DNA of 64,000 bases, from positions 17,954,255 to 18,018,254 of the forward strand of contig OX328109.1 in assembly GCA_946811185.2 (NCBI GenBank). The letters are read 5' to 3'. The notes under the pieces are model-generated. The model was not told where the DNA came from. It searched no databases and saw only the letters and a program-made list of their open reading frames with translations. Position numbers and translations under genes: made by a program. The stretch comes from Hippopus hippopus (Eukaryota; Mollusca; Bivalvia; Cardiida; Cardiidae). This document shows, in pieces, positions 20,911 to 32,771 of the stretch; the stretch's first letter is position 1, and each line of letters begins with the position of its first letter.

Positions 20911-22449
20911 TATAAAACTGATCAAAACACAAAAGATTTCTAACTTGTACTGTGTCAAAACACAATCTTAAGCTAGTTCTAGTATCTTTTAATGTGGAAA
21001 TAATTGTATACAAAGAATTTTTAAGAATTAACCTGTAATATGATGAAAAGAAAGCTCAAATCAAAGTCATTTTCTTTTTTCTATGTAAGATAAAAATTAA
21101 TGGTAATAAGGTTTTGTTTTATACCAAAGAAGAAATGTAGATTTTCCGTCTCAAGAAAAAACTCAAAGAAATAAAGTACATTCAAAATAAATCTTCTGTC
21201 TGTATCATTAACTGAACATCCAGTATAAATCTGCAAAAACGTAATAAACAGACATGCTGACAGAAATTTTATTTTGAACAGCTCCTGATAATACACAAGT
21301 CTTTTCCAAACTAAAATACTTTAGAGATTTCATTTTTTTTCTAAGGGAAATAACTACATGACAAATGTGCTTAGAATTAGGAAATAGTACTCTCCCTTTA
21401 ACTATAGAAAGATGTTCTGTAGTTCAATATAACGCTTTGCCAAGAGATTGTAAACAAAATAAAGCTTTGGCCCTTACAGTATGAGGCTGAAAAAAACCAG
21501 GGTCAATGCTTATAAAACTTTTTTCATACTCAACTGAGCTGAGCATAAAATTTCAAGGCCGTATAAATGCAATTTGATCAACCTTAAAGGTGGGTATTTA
21601 GTTTTTTCACATCTCACCAAATTAAAAAATATATGTATCACTGAAATCTATATGAAAAAACAATACAAATCATCAATAATTAAGTATCATAAATTACAAA
21701 AAAAAATTTTTTTTGATGGTGTTCCCTTAAAAGGCTATGTAGCCTCTTAAGGTATTTTTAGATTTCGCGCCAGAAATCAAAAAAGCATTGTGGGAATGTC
21801 AACTGACTGGCATGTGACTAATGACGCTTAAATTCCATAACATAACAAACATGTAATTATTTTCCGTGATGTCTTCTTTAGACGCTATGTTTGAAGCTTC
21901 CTCTGTGTATTTCCGGTATGTAAATGAGCGAGTTGCTCATGTAAAAATAGACCGTGTTTCCCGTCGGTGTCGACCTGGGCCATAGTAAATCTCTAATTTC
22001 TCTTGTTGTCGGATGGTTTTCGACTACTGGGGTTTTAATGAATGAAAATTAAAAGGCTTCGGGAGTAAAAGGATGATTTTTTTGTATTTTTGTAAAATTT
22101 TTGTCCCAAAATCTGAAGGGCCACCTTTAAGGAGTAGCTCCAGAACTTTAGGGCTTTTCTGTCTCTATCTATGAAATCAGTCTCCATTAAAGATTTTCAT
22201 ATCATTTTGAAGCACAAATGAGACTTGAAGTTTGAGCACTAACTCAGTTGAGCCTAGACTGAAGTTTTATAAGCACGGACACAGGACATAAGCAATAACT
22301 ATCCCTGAGTATAAACAACCTAAAACATATGGTCATTCCTAACCATGTATACACAACACTTGCTTTCCTCTCACTCTTTTTGAAATATCAACACAATCAA
22401 ATTCCATGCTTTCTGCACTAACAAGGCCTGTCTCAGGCTATGAAAGCAC
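20911..22449. other. Intergenic stretch with a weak inverted pair
   Basis: No gene or clear repeat was found. GCTTATAAAACTTTTTTCATAC-type sequence with CAACTGAGCTGAGC (21505-21545) is echoed in reverse at 22240-22285 (ACTCAGTTGAGCC ... AAGTTTTATAAGC). A shorter CTTAAAGGTGG / CCACCTTTAAGG pair lies at 21586 and 22123. This may be an old fold-back element of ~780 bases. Confidence 0.35.
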
Positions 22450-22719
22450 ATATGGTCTGCAACATGCAAAAAGGGGCTTTTGGACGTTTGCGTAAAGTGT
22501 CGTCTCGGTTCAGCCTGAGCAGTGCACGTAGGCTAATCCGAGATGGCACTTTACGTCAATATTAGATTTTGTCCCACAGTAGACTTGCGTGAAACAGAAA
22601 ATCACACACAATCGGAATGAGTCTTCTCGGATCAGCCTGTGCGGACTGCGCAGGCTGATCCGAGACGACACTTTACGCAAATGTCTGAATGCCTCTTTTC
22701 GCATGTTGCAGGCCATATC
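22450..22719. mobile_element. MITE-D copy
   Basis: Ends are ATATGGTCTGCAACATGC and GCATGTTGCAGGCCATATC, inverted. Inside, GCGTAAAGTGTCGTCTCGG repeats in reverse near the other end. A second hairpin TCGGATCAGCCTGTGCGGAC with AGGCTGATCCGAGA lies at 22625-22668. It is the better of the two copies. Confidence 0.88.
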
Positions 22720-22849
22720 ATAACTCTTCAGTCTTATGCATGAATACTATCATTTCCACAAAAACAAGAGTTGGATCCTTTGGCTACAACAAAATTTAAG
22801 ACTCATCCATTGCCAGCTATAAATTTGTGTTGAATTTGATTTTTCATCT

Positions 22850-22904
22850 GCAAATACTTTCAGTTTGGACCAGTCTGAAACTCTGTTGTTTGGTAGAGAG
22901 TTAA
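22850..22904 (-). mobile_element. MITE-A end fragment
   Basis: CTGCAAATACTTTCAGTTTG then GTTTGGTAGAGAGTTAA. Only the last ~55 bases of a minus-oriented copy remain. Confidence 0.75.
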
Positions 22905-23800
22905 GCAAGGAATACGGTCCTAGACATGAACCACAGTGGATTTAGCAAAGGAGTCAAACAAACATATCGCGAGGTATGTGGGAAAGAAATGAAAAATATT
23001 GAATGGAATGCTGAGGTTGAAATTACTTCAAATACTACAGCAGAAAAATTTTATGTTGACAGCAGAAAAAAAACAAACAACAGATATATTCTATATAAAA
23101 AAAAAATTATCTTGAAATAAACAAAGTTGCAATAAAGAAAATCACCATTAAAAATTTGTACAACTATAATGGATTGAAATGATCTTAACTAGGTTGCTAC
23201 TTTTTTCAGTATTTGTGCCTTTTTCAAAACTCTCAAAAACTCTTCCAAACCAAAAGTTGCTGTACCATCAAAGCCAAAATATCAATCTATACTTGGAGCA
23301 TACGCATACTAAGGGACAAAAGTCATTTAAACAGTTATCTCCCTTAGATACAGTGACACCCATTATGAAGAAGAATCATGTTTGCTCACTTGCAAAATTT
23401 ATCGTTCATGCAACCAAGAAGCAATGAATATTTACCTACTCCTAATATCTGGAATTATGTTATTTTGTTTGATTAGACCTATTATCCAACATGTAAGTTA
23501 ATGTATATACATACTTGTTTAAAACTGCCAGTGACTAATCAGCCCATTTGGCTAGGTTTACGCTTATCATTTATATTGTTGTATTTTTTGTATTTTTTTT
23601 AAACACATGTCTCTACAATAAACTACTTACTGGTACTTACTAAAGTACATATGAATGTTTGACAGGTACTCTTAGAAAAGAATTAAGCTCTAGTATGTTT
23701 TTTTTTTTTTTAGCTAATCCTTTCTTTGCTTACCATACAACACAAACAATGTCACACAACAAATCAAATAAATATGAAATCATTAGGTATGCCTTTGGAA
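22905..23800. other. No recognised feature
   Basis: AT-rich sequence with short open frames that show no domain or splice structure. A T-run sits at 23699-23712. Confidence 0.3.
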
Positions 23801-23804
23801 ATGC

Positions 23805-23885
23805 AGAAAGCATGTGGGAAAAGAAGATAATGCTGGTTACCAGCAACGTCTGGATACTAGCATTAATCCAACCATGTTTTTGAAA
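23805..23885 (+). mobile_element. MITE-A core fragment
   Basis: CATGTGGGAAAAGAAGATAATG then CTGGTTACCAGC, followed by CATGTTTTTGAAATGC. Half of the palindrome was replaced by unrelated bases. Confidence 0.5.
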
Positions 23886-23964
23886 TGCTTCTTCAACAAT
23901 ACTGTAGTAACATATGACTGGGCAAAGAGTCAACCCATCCAGTGCCACAGGCAAAAATGAGGGC

Positions 23965-24033
23965 TTATGCAGACAGCATAGATAAAGATCAGACTGCATA
24001 GAATGAGCAGTTTGATCTTGGATCTATGCTGTC
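23965..24033 (+). mobile_element. MITE-B hairpin fragment
   Basis: CAGCATAGATAAAGATCAGAC and its inverted partner CAGTTTGATCTTGGATC surround a short loop. No termini are kept. Confidence 0.65.
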
Positions 24034-24559
24034 CACTGGTTCAATCAAGCCTATAACTAATCAAACTATGGTTAGTGGCCATAAATACCTCATCAAATTC
24101 TGTAACTCAAATGACTTATTTGTATTTCTAAGTTTACTTTCTAATTCATTGTGGGATAAAACTATTGTTGTGAAACTTATATGAAAACAAAGCAAAATAA
24201 ATTTGACAATGAAATATACTAGTATATTTTTCGACTTGATACAATATAATGCAATAAAAATGTAGCCGTTTAAAAGTGATCAATAATTTTGAAAAAAACT
24301 TTTTTACATTAACATGAATGGTAATGTCGGTAACATTTAATTGGAAAATTTCACCACTAGAATTTGGAGAGTTACATTGAGGCTAGGTGTGGAATAATAA
24401 CAGCAAATTAGAGTAAATAGCTCCAGTATCCCTGCCTTCTACCAGTATAGCTTATCACACCACAATCATAAGCAGAATAATAAATTTTTCTTGCACACTG
24501 AAAAATGCATGTAAGTCAATAATAATTTAGAATTTGTTGAAAAATTTATGGCAAATAAC

Positions 24560-24727
24560 TGTAGATGCTGCTGAATAATCATATATGTCTCTGAAAGGGT
24601 AGAAAATACTGTGAGAACAGGAGAAAAAGTTGGGTAACACCATTTTCTCATTTTTCCTGCTATGTTTTCAAAGGCATACTTCTTCAAGGGTCACTGAAAA
24701 ACGGGATTGTCTGGAAAAGCGTAAAGA
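24560..24727 (+). mobile_element. MITE-A copy, diverged
   Basis: GGGTAGAAAATACTGTGAGA, a broken palindrome (AAAAGTTGGGTAACACCATT), then TTCAAAGGCATACTTCTTC and an end like GGGATTGTCTGGAAAAGCG. Confidence 0.65.
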
Positions 24728-24940
24728 ACACATAGACCTTTAGACAAGTAGCACATACATGTTATTTGATTTTCTTACGAAAGAAAAATAAGAACAACCA
24801 ATATTACTATTTTGAGTTGGCAATGCTTTGGCACTTACTTCGTCTCCATCAATTTGTTACTGAGACAGAAAAAAGGATGTGGATATACAATGTACACACA
24901 CATAGTTTTCATGAGGGAGAGTGGTATATTTAAAAACCCA

Positions 24941-25564
24941 GGACCCAATTTCACGACAAAACTTAAGCCTCTTATTTTGCTCAAGTCCGCTTGCAGACTC
25001 ATTTTCTGACGTAAATTGAGTGTGTTATCCCAGATGCATTTCACTGACATTAACAAATTGTAGAAACATTCTCAAATCCAAAGTTGACAAAACAATTCAT
25101 GCTTAACTCAGCAAAATATGGACATGATGAATTTAAGCCTGTTAAAATGACTTAAATCCATTATTTTGCTGAGCAGAGTCTGAAGCGTTTTGTCAACTTT
25201 GGATTTGAGAATGTTTCTACAATTTGTTAATGTCAGTGAAATGCGTCTGGGATAACAAACTCAATTTACGTCAGAAAATGAGTCTGCAAGCGGACTTGAG
25301 CAAAATAAGAGGCTTAACTCTTTACCAGACGACAAAATTTTAGCCCTGTCCAAATTGAAAGCATTTGCAGACGACAATTTCAACGTAGCTCAAATGGTGC
25401 AATTGTTTATTAATAGGGTAGAAAACATTGTGGGAAAAGGAGAAAATGCTGGTTACCAGCATTTTCTCCTTTTCCCACAATGTTTTCAATAGGCTTCTTT
25501 CCAAGGGTCGTCAAAAGTCGTCATTGTGTGGGAAAGGGTTAAGGTTTTTCGAAAAACTGGGCCC
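24941..25564. mobile_element. Fold-back element interrupted by MITE-A
   Basis: The left arm GGACCCAATTTCACGACAAA ... CTTAAGCCTCTTATTTTGC ... CATTTTCTGACGTAAATTGAG is matched in reverse by the right arm through CAAAATAAGAGGCTTAA, then resumes after the MITE as GGTTTTTCGAAAAACTGGGCC. Arms of ~170-190 bases meet near 25140. Confidence 0.88.
25314..25542 (+). mobile_element. MITE-A reference copy with readable empty site
   Basis: TTAA at 25314-25317 and 25539-25542 flank a 221-base body. It opens CTCTTTACCAGACGACAAAA and closes TTGTGTGGGAAAGGG. The palindrome GGAGAAAATGCTGGTTACC is perfect at the centre. The opposite arm of the host fold-back shows the undisturbed site as AGGCTTAAGTTTTG, with a single TTAA, so TTAA is the duplicated target. 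Confidence 0.95.
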
Positions 25565-25670
25565 TGTTATTTCCACCTTTTCATGAAAAATCCACTTATA
25601 TGAGCCACATAAAAATAGTCATTTACAAATGGTTGGAATTTTAATGATGTTTGAAACTCTTTTCACTTGA

Positions 25671-25899
25671 TTAACTCTGTACCACACAACACAATTGTGG
25701 ACTTGTCTGAATCCAATGCATTTACAGACAATTTATCAAGTGTGGTTCAAATTGTGGAAATTGTCTTTAAATGGGTAGAAAATATTATGAGAAAAGGAGA
25801 AAATGCTCTTCATCAGCATTTTCTTCTTTTCCCACAATGTTTTCAAAAGCCTTCATCTTGAAAGTTGTCAAAACTCTGGATTGTGTGGTAAAAGTTTAA
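25671..25899 (+). mobile_element. MITE-A copy
   Basis: TTAACTCTGTACCACACAAC at the left and TTGTGTGGTAAAAGTTTAA at the right, both with TTAA. The palindrome has lost its exact centre (GCTCTTCATCAGC). Confidence 0.92.
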
Positions 25900-26450
25900 G
25901 AGTTGAGTAAAACTTTGCACCATGCTATTATCTTATCTTTTTGATTATTGGGTGATGAGAATGCGAACAACGACACACAGGTAATGGGGAACAGCTACAT
26001 CTGTTGTAATGATATCCTCAAGAATTTATTTCTCTTGCAATTTGACACAATTATTAAAACTTAACTGAGCCTTATTGTTGAGTTTTGTTATTTTTTAATT
26101 TTTGTTCTGAATCAAAAAATTCGCTCTACTTGCATTACAAAATAATAAAAGAATTGTCTTCCCTTGGTGAAGATCAAAAATGCATTAGAAGAACTCGTTT
26201 TAGTGAATTTTTAAAAATTCAGCAGTTGAAAATAAAGGAAAGTATATTTGCTTGATTTCTGTTTATGAACTGCATCAAATATTTCATAACTATGGTAGTA
26301 GCATCACCAACGCCCTACCTTAAAAAGAAACAACACAGAAAAAAAAGGCAGTATATTGCATTAAGACAGAAGAACTGTGATAATTGCAACATACATAATT
26401 GCCTTCTGTGATAGCCTATAAATTTTCATTGATTAACTCTGAACTCTTTA

Positions 26451-26543
26451 CCAAATGATAAGATGTTAAACCTTCCCAAATTGAAAGCTTTTGCAGACGA
26501 CAAAATATCTGTAACTCAAAAATAGAAATTCACTTTTGAGTGG
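26451..26543 (+). mobile_element. MITE-A left-half fragment
   Basis: AACTCTTTACCAAATGATAAG to GAAAGCTTTTGCAGACGACA, then it fades. It sits directly before a full copy and shares no obvious TTAA with it. Confidence 0.75.
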
Positions 26544-26772
26544 TTAACTCTTTACCACACAACAATATTTTGGACTCCACCAAATTAAAAGCATTTGCAG
26601 ACAACAAATTAAATATAGATCAAATTATAATTTCTGTTTTTGATAGGGTAGAAAACATTGCGGGAAAAGGAGAAAAAGCTGGTTACCAGCATTTTCTCCT
26701 TTTCCCACAATGTTTTCAAAAGCCCTCTTCCTTTGAGTTGTTAAAAGTCGGGATTGTGTGTTAAAGGGTTAA
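26544..26772 (+). mobile_element. MITE-A copy
   Basis: TTAACTCTTTACCACACAAC to GGGATTGTGTGTTAAAGGGTTAA-type end, palindrome GGAGAAAAAGCTGGTTACC. Both TTAA motifs are intact. Confidence 0.93.
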
Positions 26773-26871
26773 AGACGTGGGAATAGGACAAAATTCTGGT
26801 TTTCCCACAATGTTTTCTAAAGACCTTTTCCTTGGGGTCTTTAAAACTATGGATATGTGGTATGGGGTTAA
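26769..26871 (+). mobile_element. MITE-A right-half fragment
   Basis: It starts at the TTAA shared with the previous copy and continues from the palindrome flank (TTTTCCCACAATGTTTTC) to GGATATGTGGTATGGGGTTAA. The three adjoining pieces look like one copy inserted inside an older one. Confidence 0.75.
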
Positions 26872-27069
26872 TACTTCTTTCAAAAATGTGAACTGAATTT
26901 CTTAAGTTATCGTAGAACTAGTGGGGAAAAAATGAACCTCCTTCTCAGCTTAAACATTTTCTTTGGCTCAAATATCTTATCAGATGTCGGGCTGAGTAGA
27001 TGCAAGATCAGACAAAATCCAGTTGATCTTGATCCACTTAGCTTTCAAAAATATGCAATGCAATGCTTA

Positions 27070-27262
27070 TTGACTGTTTACCAGAAGATGAAAGTTTTTA
27101 CTTGTCCAAACTGAAAGCATTTGCGGATAACATTTCAAATTTGGGAAATATCATAGGATTTGTCTTTGCAAGGGTAGAAAACATTGTAGGGAAATGAATT
27201 TTCTCCTTTTCCAACAATGTTTTTTAAAAGCCTTTTCCCAAGAATCATTACAACCAGATTAG
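27070..27262 (+). mobile_element. MITE-A copy, palindrome deleted
   Basis: ACTGTTTACCAGAAGATGAAA and GTCCAAACTGAAAGCATTTG are followed by GAATTTTCTCCTTTTCC with only one palindrome arm. The right end is weak. Confidence 0.7.
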
Positions 27263-27730
27263 TTTTTCCCATCATTACAGCTATTTTTTCCTTTACATAC
27301 ATACATTAAAATATAGGGGTAAAAAAGGTGGGTTTTTTCCCATGCAATTAGGTAGTACAGTATTATCACTTCAACCTTCAGTACTTTTTTTTTATCTTCA
27401 TCAGTGCTGAACTGTGAGAATCTTCTCATCTTTTGCTCTTAACATGTGTAACATTGGTATATGGGATTTATTCATAAAACAAGCAAACTGATAGTATTGC
27501 ATAGCAATACCTAGTCCCCTACCGGCCGTATGTATCGCTGGCACGTATAGTTTGTGAAACTACGTGGAGGAGAAAGAACGTACTTGACCCCCTTTCAGAA
27601 TTAAAAGCATCATGTCTGTCTTTGTATGCAATGCTTTAATGAAACCCAGATATATAAACATTTTTCCTTGTTAATGTAAGTTCATTGAAGAAGTTTTACT
27701 AAGATAAGATGTGTTTATGAAACACAAATG

Positions 27731-28893
27731 CAGTGATGCATCTAGAAACTTCAAAATGTGGGGCACATGCCCCCTAATTCTAACAAAAAGGGGGCACTCT
27801 AATATGAAAATGGGGCAATTGATTTTTTTTAGAAAATAAAAGGAATAATTGGTTAGATATAGGAGTGCTACAATAAATGTAAGATGAGCATCTTCTCTAA
27901 TGCATCACACAATGATTTAACTCATACAAACAGCAGTGTTCCCACTAGGTTTTTATATCACGGGTACACTTCACCCCTGAGCTGTAAACCTGGGGTAGGA
28001 TTTTATGTTAGCGGGTATGACAATATGGTTCCCAACTAGACGTAAAGCAATCCATATTGATGATTTGCAGCAAAAAGTCTTAAATTTTCGGCTCAAAGTC
28101 ATTTAAAAGCTGAAAAGGCAGTCTAAAGTGACTCTGATTGGACGATGGCAAAGAGACATTTAGTATTGTCATGGGTTTCCGTGTTTTTTTAACGATCGAT
28201 TTTTCATGTCTGTTAATTTCTAGGTAAGTATTTCCGCACGATTCGACACAAATTTGTCAATGAGGGTAACAAGTAACTTCAAAAACTGTCAATTTACACA
28301 AGATAAGCGTATAAAGGCCTTTTTTGTGCATGTATTCTCTTACTGAGGTCTCGCGTGTAATTCGTGCCCAACCAAGACCGACTGTTTTTCCAGCGTTGAA
28401 TGAACGCATAATTCTTTTTCTAACAAACAGGTGATAAGTCATTTTCTTCTCAGGCACAGCCTGATCATTTTCAACCGTATTTTCTGTAACTATTGCACGG
28501 TTTCACGAAAAAATCTAACAGTGTTCTTTCTGTCGCCATTTCCGTCAATGATTCGCGGAAATTGATGACTAAAACTTGTATTCAATCGAATTCATCGGAT
28601 TTTTAGCACCTTTCTAATTTATGATGTCATCGAATAACGTCATTGGTACTTGGGAAATCCAGTGACCTCTTTACGGGTAAGATATGTTTTCCTTACACTG
28701 GGAAAAATCGTAGTTTTTGGACGGAATAGTTTCCAACACCATATTAGTTTTTTCGGCACCGTGCAATGTGCTTTTCATAATACGCACATTACGGTAAAAA
28801 TGTGTTATTTTGCGCACATAGTTTTTAGACTTTGGGGGCACTTTCGGAAATAAAGGGGCAATGCCGCAATGCCACACGCTGGATGCATCACTG
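27731..28893. mobile_element. hAT-like non-autonomous element, TSD CAAATG
   Basis: Ends CAGTGATGCATCTAG and (reverse) CAGTGATGCATCCAG at 27731 and 28893, flanked by CAAATG at 27725-27730 and 28894-28899. It is 1163 bases, nested in the element above. Sub-terminal GGGGGCA / TGCCCCC runs are inverted. No transposase frame was recognised. The CAGTG terminus fits hAT, and the duplication reads as 6 bases. Confidence 0.8.
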
Positions 28894-28918
28894 CAAATGC
28901 CCCATAAAAGCAAATTTT

Positions 28919-29545
28919 CAAGGCCCGTAATTTTGTCAAAAATCAGTGGACCGGAACAAAACTCGAACTTGATCTGTAACTATTGGTGGTTGACTTACAC
29001 ACCAAAATTCAGCTCAATAGCTGCTAGCGTTTAGAAAAAGTCCGGAAAACTGTTTTTTCTGTGAAAATTTCTAAGTCCAAGGCCTGTAATTTCATCAAAA
29101 AACAGCGGACAGGAACAAATTTCAAACTTGATCTGTAACTCATGGTGGTTGCTTTGCACACCAAAAATCAGCTCAATATCTGCCAGCGTTTAGGAAAAAA
29201 GTCTGGAAAACTGTTTTTTTTTTTTTTTTTTGGTGAAATTTTCTAAGTCCATGGCCCATAATTTCGTCAAAAATCACCAGACCGGAATGAAACCCAAACC
29301 TGATCTGTAACTCGTGGTGGTTGACTTGCACACAAAAAATCAGCTCAATAGCTGCCAGCATTTAGAAAAAAAGTCCGGAAAGCTGTTTTTTCGGTTAAAA
29401 TTTCTAAGTTCAAGACCCGTAATTTCTTAAAAAATCAGTGGACTGGAACTAAACTCAAACTTGATCTGTAACTCATGGTGGTTGACTTACACCCCAAAAA
29501 TCAACTCAATATCTGCCAGCGTTTAGAAAAAAATTCCGGAAAACT
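28919..29545 (+). repeat. Tandem array, ~160-bp unit, four copies
   Basis: Each unit opens CAAGGCCCGTAATTTCGTC, continues GGTGGTTGACTTGCACACC and TCAGCTCAATAGCTGCCAGC, and ends AGTCCGGAAAACTG. Units start at ~28919, 29078, 29250 and 29411. Unit 2 is longer because of a T-run at 29214-29231. Confidence 0.92.
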
Positions 29546-29955
29546 GATTTGCCGGACTGACAGACGGACGGACGGAGTGCAAACCTGAAGTCCCTTTCGG
29601 CTTCGCCGGTAGGGGACTAATTAAACTACATTGTACATATCTTGTACATACACAAAAAGCACAGACACAAATAGCTTACTCAGAGGAAATACATAGCAAC
29701 AGTTGGGTAAAAATACATGTACACGCATCATGCCTTTCGCTGTTTTTAGCACTTTGTACCCAAATTTGAGATCGATCATCAACCTGCTAGGAGTTGGTAA
29801 GTTTAAAAAGGTTTATAATAACACAAAAAATATATTTTCGAATCCAAGCAATGGACAATTTTTGACAATATAGTGTGGAAAAAAGGAGCAAAACACAGGC
29901 TACAGCTCCTTTTCCAAAACTATTTAGTGCATTGAGAAATGCTACTAGTCTTTCC

Positions 29956-30236
29956 TTAACTCTTAACCACACAACAGTATTGTAGACTTGACCAAATAGA
30001 AAGCTCTTGCAGACAACAAATGAAAAGCAGCTCAAAAGATGATTTCAGTGTTAATAACCCTGAGGTAAAAAGTTTTTCAGAATTGTAGGAATAAGACAAA
30101 ATATTGATAACCAGCATTTTTCCAGTGTCTTTACCCCTGTCAAGTACAAAAATTGCTTTAACCCATATTCACTATGTTGTCTGCAAATACTATCAACTTG
30201 AACAAGTCTAAAATTTTGACTTCTGGTAAACAGATG
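29956..30236 (+). mobile_element. Two decayed MITE-A pieces, facing each other
   Basis: TTAACTCTTAACCACACAAC to GCTCTTGCAGACAACAAAT is the plus-oriented left half. AATAACCCTGAGGTAAAAAG to CTTCTGGTAAACAG is a minus-oriented copy with a degraded palindrome (GATAACCAGCATTTTTCC). Confidence 0.65.
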
Positions 30237-30484
30237 GACTAAATTATTGTTTATTAGCACAAACATACTATTAGAAGGCACTTCAAGGCATTAACAGATG
30301 AAAAGACTGGTTCCTACCTGTAGGCACACAAAGGGCAACAAAAGATGCCTTTGCTGATGGGTATTTATTAGTTTGGTTTATTTTTCCTTTGATACTAAAA
30401 TGTAGCTACCACAAAGATGGATCGATTCGAAGGCAAAATATTTTATGAATAGGAAGAACTTTTTTATTTCTGGAGTATACATAA

Positions 30485-31432
30485 GATTTTTCGAAGATCA
30501 GTCCAAGTGACCTACTTTTTGACTAAACATGACCTGAAATGTGACATCATCAATACAAACATTTTGGCCAAATTTTGTAAGTTTTGAACTCAAAATTTGG
30601 CTTCTACAATCCACAAAATGTTTATTAAAGATCTGATTTAGTGCCATATTCTTAGATCCCAGGAGCCCAATTTACAAACAGGTCTGAGATACCATCAAGA
30701 CTTGTATTATGTCCAACTCTCATAAATATTGGACCGAAAATGTTACCTCTAGACCATACCTTACTTGAGGCTAAGGTTTTTTGGAAGATATGAACCAGTG
30801 GCCTACTTTTTGACCTAACTTGATCCAATTCTGAACTCACCTGAAATATTATCAAGACAAATATTCTGTCCAATTTTTGTAAGTTTCAAGGTAGAAATGT
30901 GGCCTCTAGAACATATATGTGCACAAGGGTTTCTAAGATGTGACAAAGTGACCTGCTTTTTGACACGATCCATTTTCAACTCGTTCCTAGATTTTATACA
31001 GACAAACATTCTAACCAACTTTCATCAGTTTTCGAAGGTAAATACGGCCTCTAGACAATACACCAATTTCAGAGATTTGACACAGCTACCTGCCTTTTTG
31101 ACCTGATGTGGACCATTTTTGACCAAGTCTAAGATATTATGAAGACAAACATTCTTACCAAGTTTCATGAGTATTAGACAGAGAATGTGGCCTCTACAGT
31201 GTGCACAATGTTTTTCAAGGATTTAACCCAGTCACCTTGTTTTTGACCTGATTAACCTATTTTTGAATTTGTCCAAGATATTATCAAGACGAACGTTCTG
31301 ACCATGTTTCATGAGTATAAGACTGAAAATGTTGCCTATAGAGCACGCAAAAGGTAAAGGTTGATGATGCACAATAGACACAGCATGCTCACAATAGCTC
31401 ACCTTCAGCATTTTGTGCTCAGGTGAGCTAAT
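30485..31432 (+). repeat. Tandem array, ~140-bp unit, with terminal hairpin
   Basis: Five to six diverged units, each with GTGACCTACTTTTTGAC, ATTATCAAGACAAACATTC, AAGTTTCATGAGTATTAGAC and TGTGGCCTCTAGA; anchors lie near 30510, 30803, 30950, 31088 and 31231. The array ends in an AGCTCACCTTCAGC ... GCTCAGGTGAGCTAA hairpin at 31396-31432. Very similar arrays are widespread in mollusc genomes, from memory. Confidence 0.85.
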
Positions 31433-31544
31433 AAAAGCATAACAGTATTACGTATGTAATATATGTACATGTACTTAATTCTGCCAATACGCTAAGGTTT
31501 ATATCTGTCTTTGTAGAACATGACAATTGCTGGAAACTTGGTCT

Positions 31545-31735
31545 TCACCAGACAACAAATTTTTAGACTGAAATTGAAAGCATTTGCTTAGATAACTTAG
31601 TAAATGGGACAAAAATAATAGAATCTGCTTTGAAAGGATAGAAAATATTGTAGGAAAAGCAAGAAATACCGGTACATCACCATTTTCTCCTTTTCCCAGG
31701 TTGTTTTTGAAAACGTTTTTCCTCAGTTTCTGAAG
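31545..31735 (+). mobile_element. MITE-A copy, right end missing
   Basis: CACCAGACAACAAATTTTTAG, then an imperfect palindrome (AATACCGGTACATCACC). It stops near CGTTTTTCCTCAGTTTC. Confidence 0.7.
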
Positions 31736-32009
31736 AGACAAGTTTTTTTTGTACAGTACTGACAAGTATTTCTAAACTAATGGCACAAGCAGCTATCTTC
31801 TTAAAACAAACAAATAAACAATATGTCAAGCATAGTTCATTATAGTCTGTACCTCTCAAGTAATTAAAAATAGTTAATTGTATATTATACATACCTCACA
31901 GAAATTGTGTTGGCTGTGTTGAAATATTTTCAAACATCAGTTTTGCTCTGGAGTCATCAAAACATGGGATTGTGTAGTAGAGGGCCAAGAGTCAATTGTG
32001 ACCCTTCTT

Positions 32010-32241
32010 CACCCTTTACCAAACAATCCCTAGTTCTAACAACCCCAACAGAAAAGACATTTGAAAACATTGTGGGAAAAGGAGAAAATGCTGGTAACCA
32101 GCATTTTCTCCTTTTCCCACAATATTTTCTACCCATTCAAAGACAAATTATATCATATAAGCCACATCAAATTTGTCCTCTACAAATCAAATACTTTGAA
32201 TTTCGAACAGTTTAAAATTTTGTCGTGTGGTGAAGAGTTAC
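32010..32241 (-). mobile_element. MITE-A copy with perfect palindrome
   Basis: CACCCTTTACCAAACAATCC to GTCGTGTGGTGAAGAGTTA. The central GTGGGAAAAGGAGAAAATGC and its complement are unbroken, so this looks like a fairly young copy despite altered outer TTAA. Confidence 0.9.
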
Positions 32242-32501
32242 GTGTAACCCTTTTCAAAAGATAGTTTAATCTGTTATCTACTGAAACATTATTTGCTGCA
32301 GGGAACTCTGAAACTCTAAGTACATTAAAGATAATGCACATGAGAAAGTGTTTATCACATGACAATAGTTATGAGAAAACTTTGTGACAAATTGAGATAT
32401 TGTTTGTAAAAAGAAATTTCTGCTCTAAATAAAATTAATTACAATGTTTTCAAAAGTGGTTTGCTGTGAGGTTGTAATAGTTGTCTGAAGAAGGACATGC
32501 C

Positions 32502-32771
32502 TTTATCCTTTACCACACAACCCAGACTTTAGGGACCCTGAGAAGGACAGCTTTTGAAAACATTGAGGGAAAAGGAGAAAATGCTGGTAAACAGAATTTT
32601 CTTCTTTTCCTGCAGTGTTTTCTACTTTTCCCAAAACAAAATTTAATTCTAAATTTCTAAATTTTAATTCTTAATTCTCAAACTTTATTCTTGGGGCATA
32701 TTACAAGTTGTTGTCTGCAAATGCTTTGGATTTGGACAAGTCTAAAATTTTACGGCTTGGTAAAGAGTTAA
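32502..32771 (-). mobile_element. MITE-A copy with a short insertion
   Basis: TTATCCTTTACCACACAACC to CGGCTTGGTAAAGAGTTAA. About 40 extra bases of AATTCT-rich duplicated sequence lie at 32640-32690. Confidence 0.85.

Larger units (their letters stand above)
27511..29619. mobile_element. DNA element with TAGTCCCCTACCGG ends and internal tandem array
   Basis: CTAGTCCCCTACCGGCC at 27511 is inverted at the far end (GCCGGTAGGGGACTA, 29605-29619). Excluding the inner hAT-like element, the host is ~945 bases. Its right part holds four ~160-base tandem units, and just before the right end lies GACAGACGGACGGACGG. The layout recalls bivalve 'pearl'/Helitron-like elements with tandem cores (inference). 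No coding sequence was found. Confidence 0.7.
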
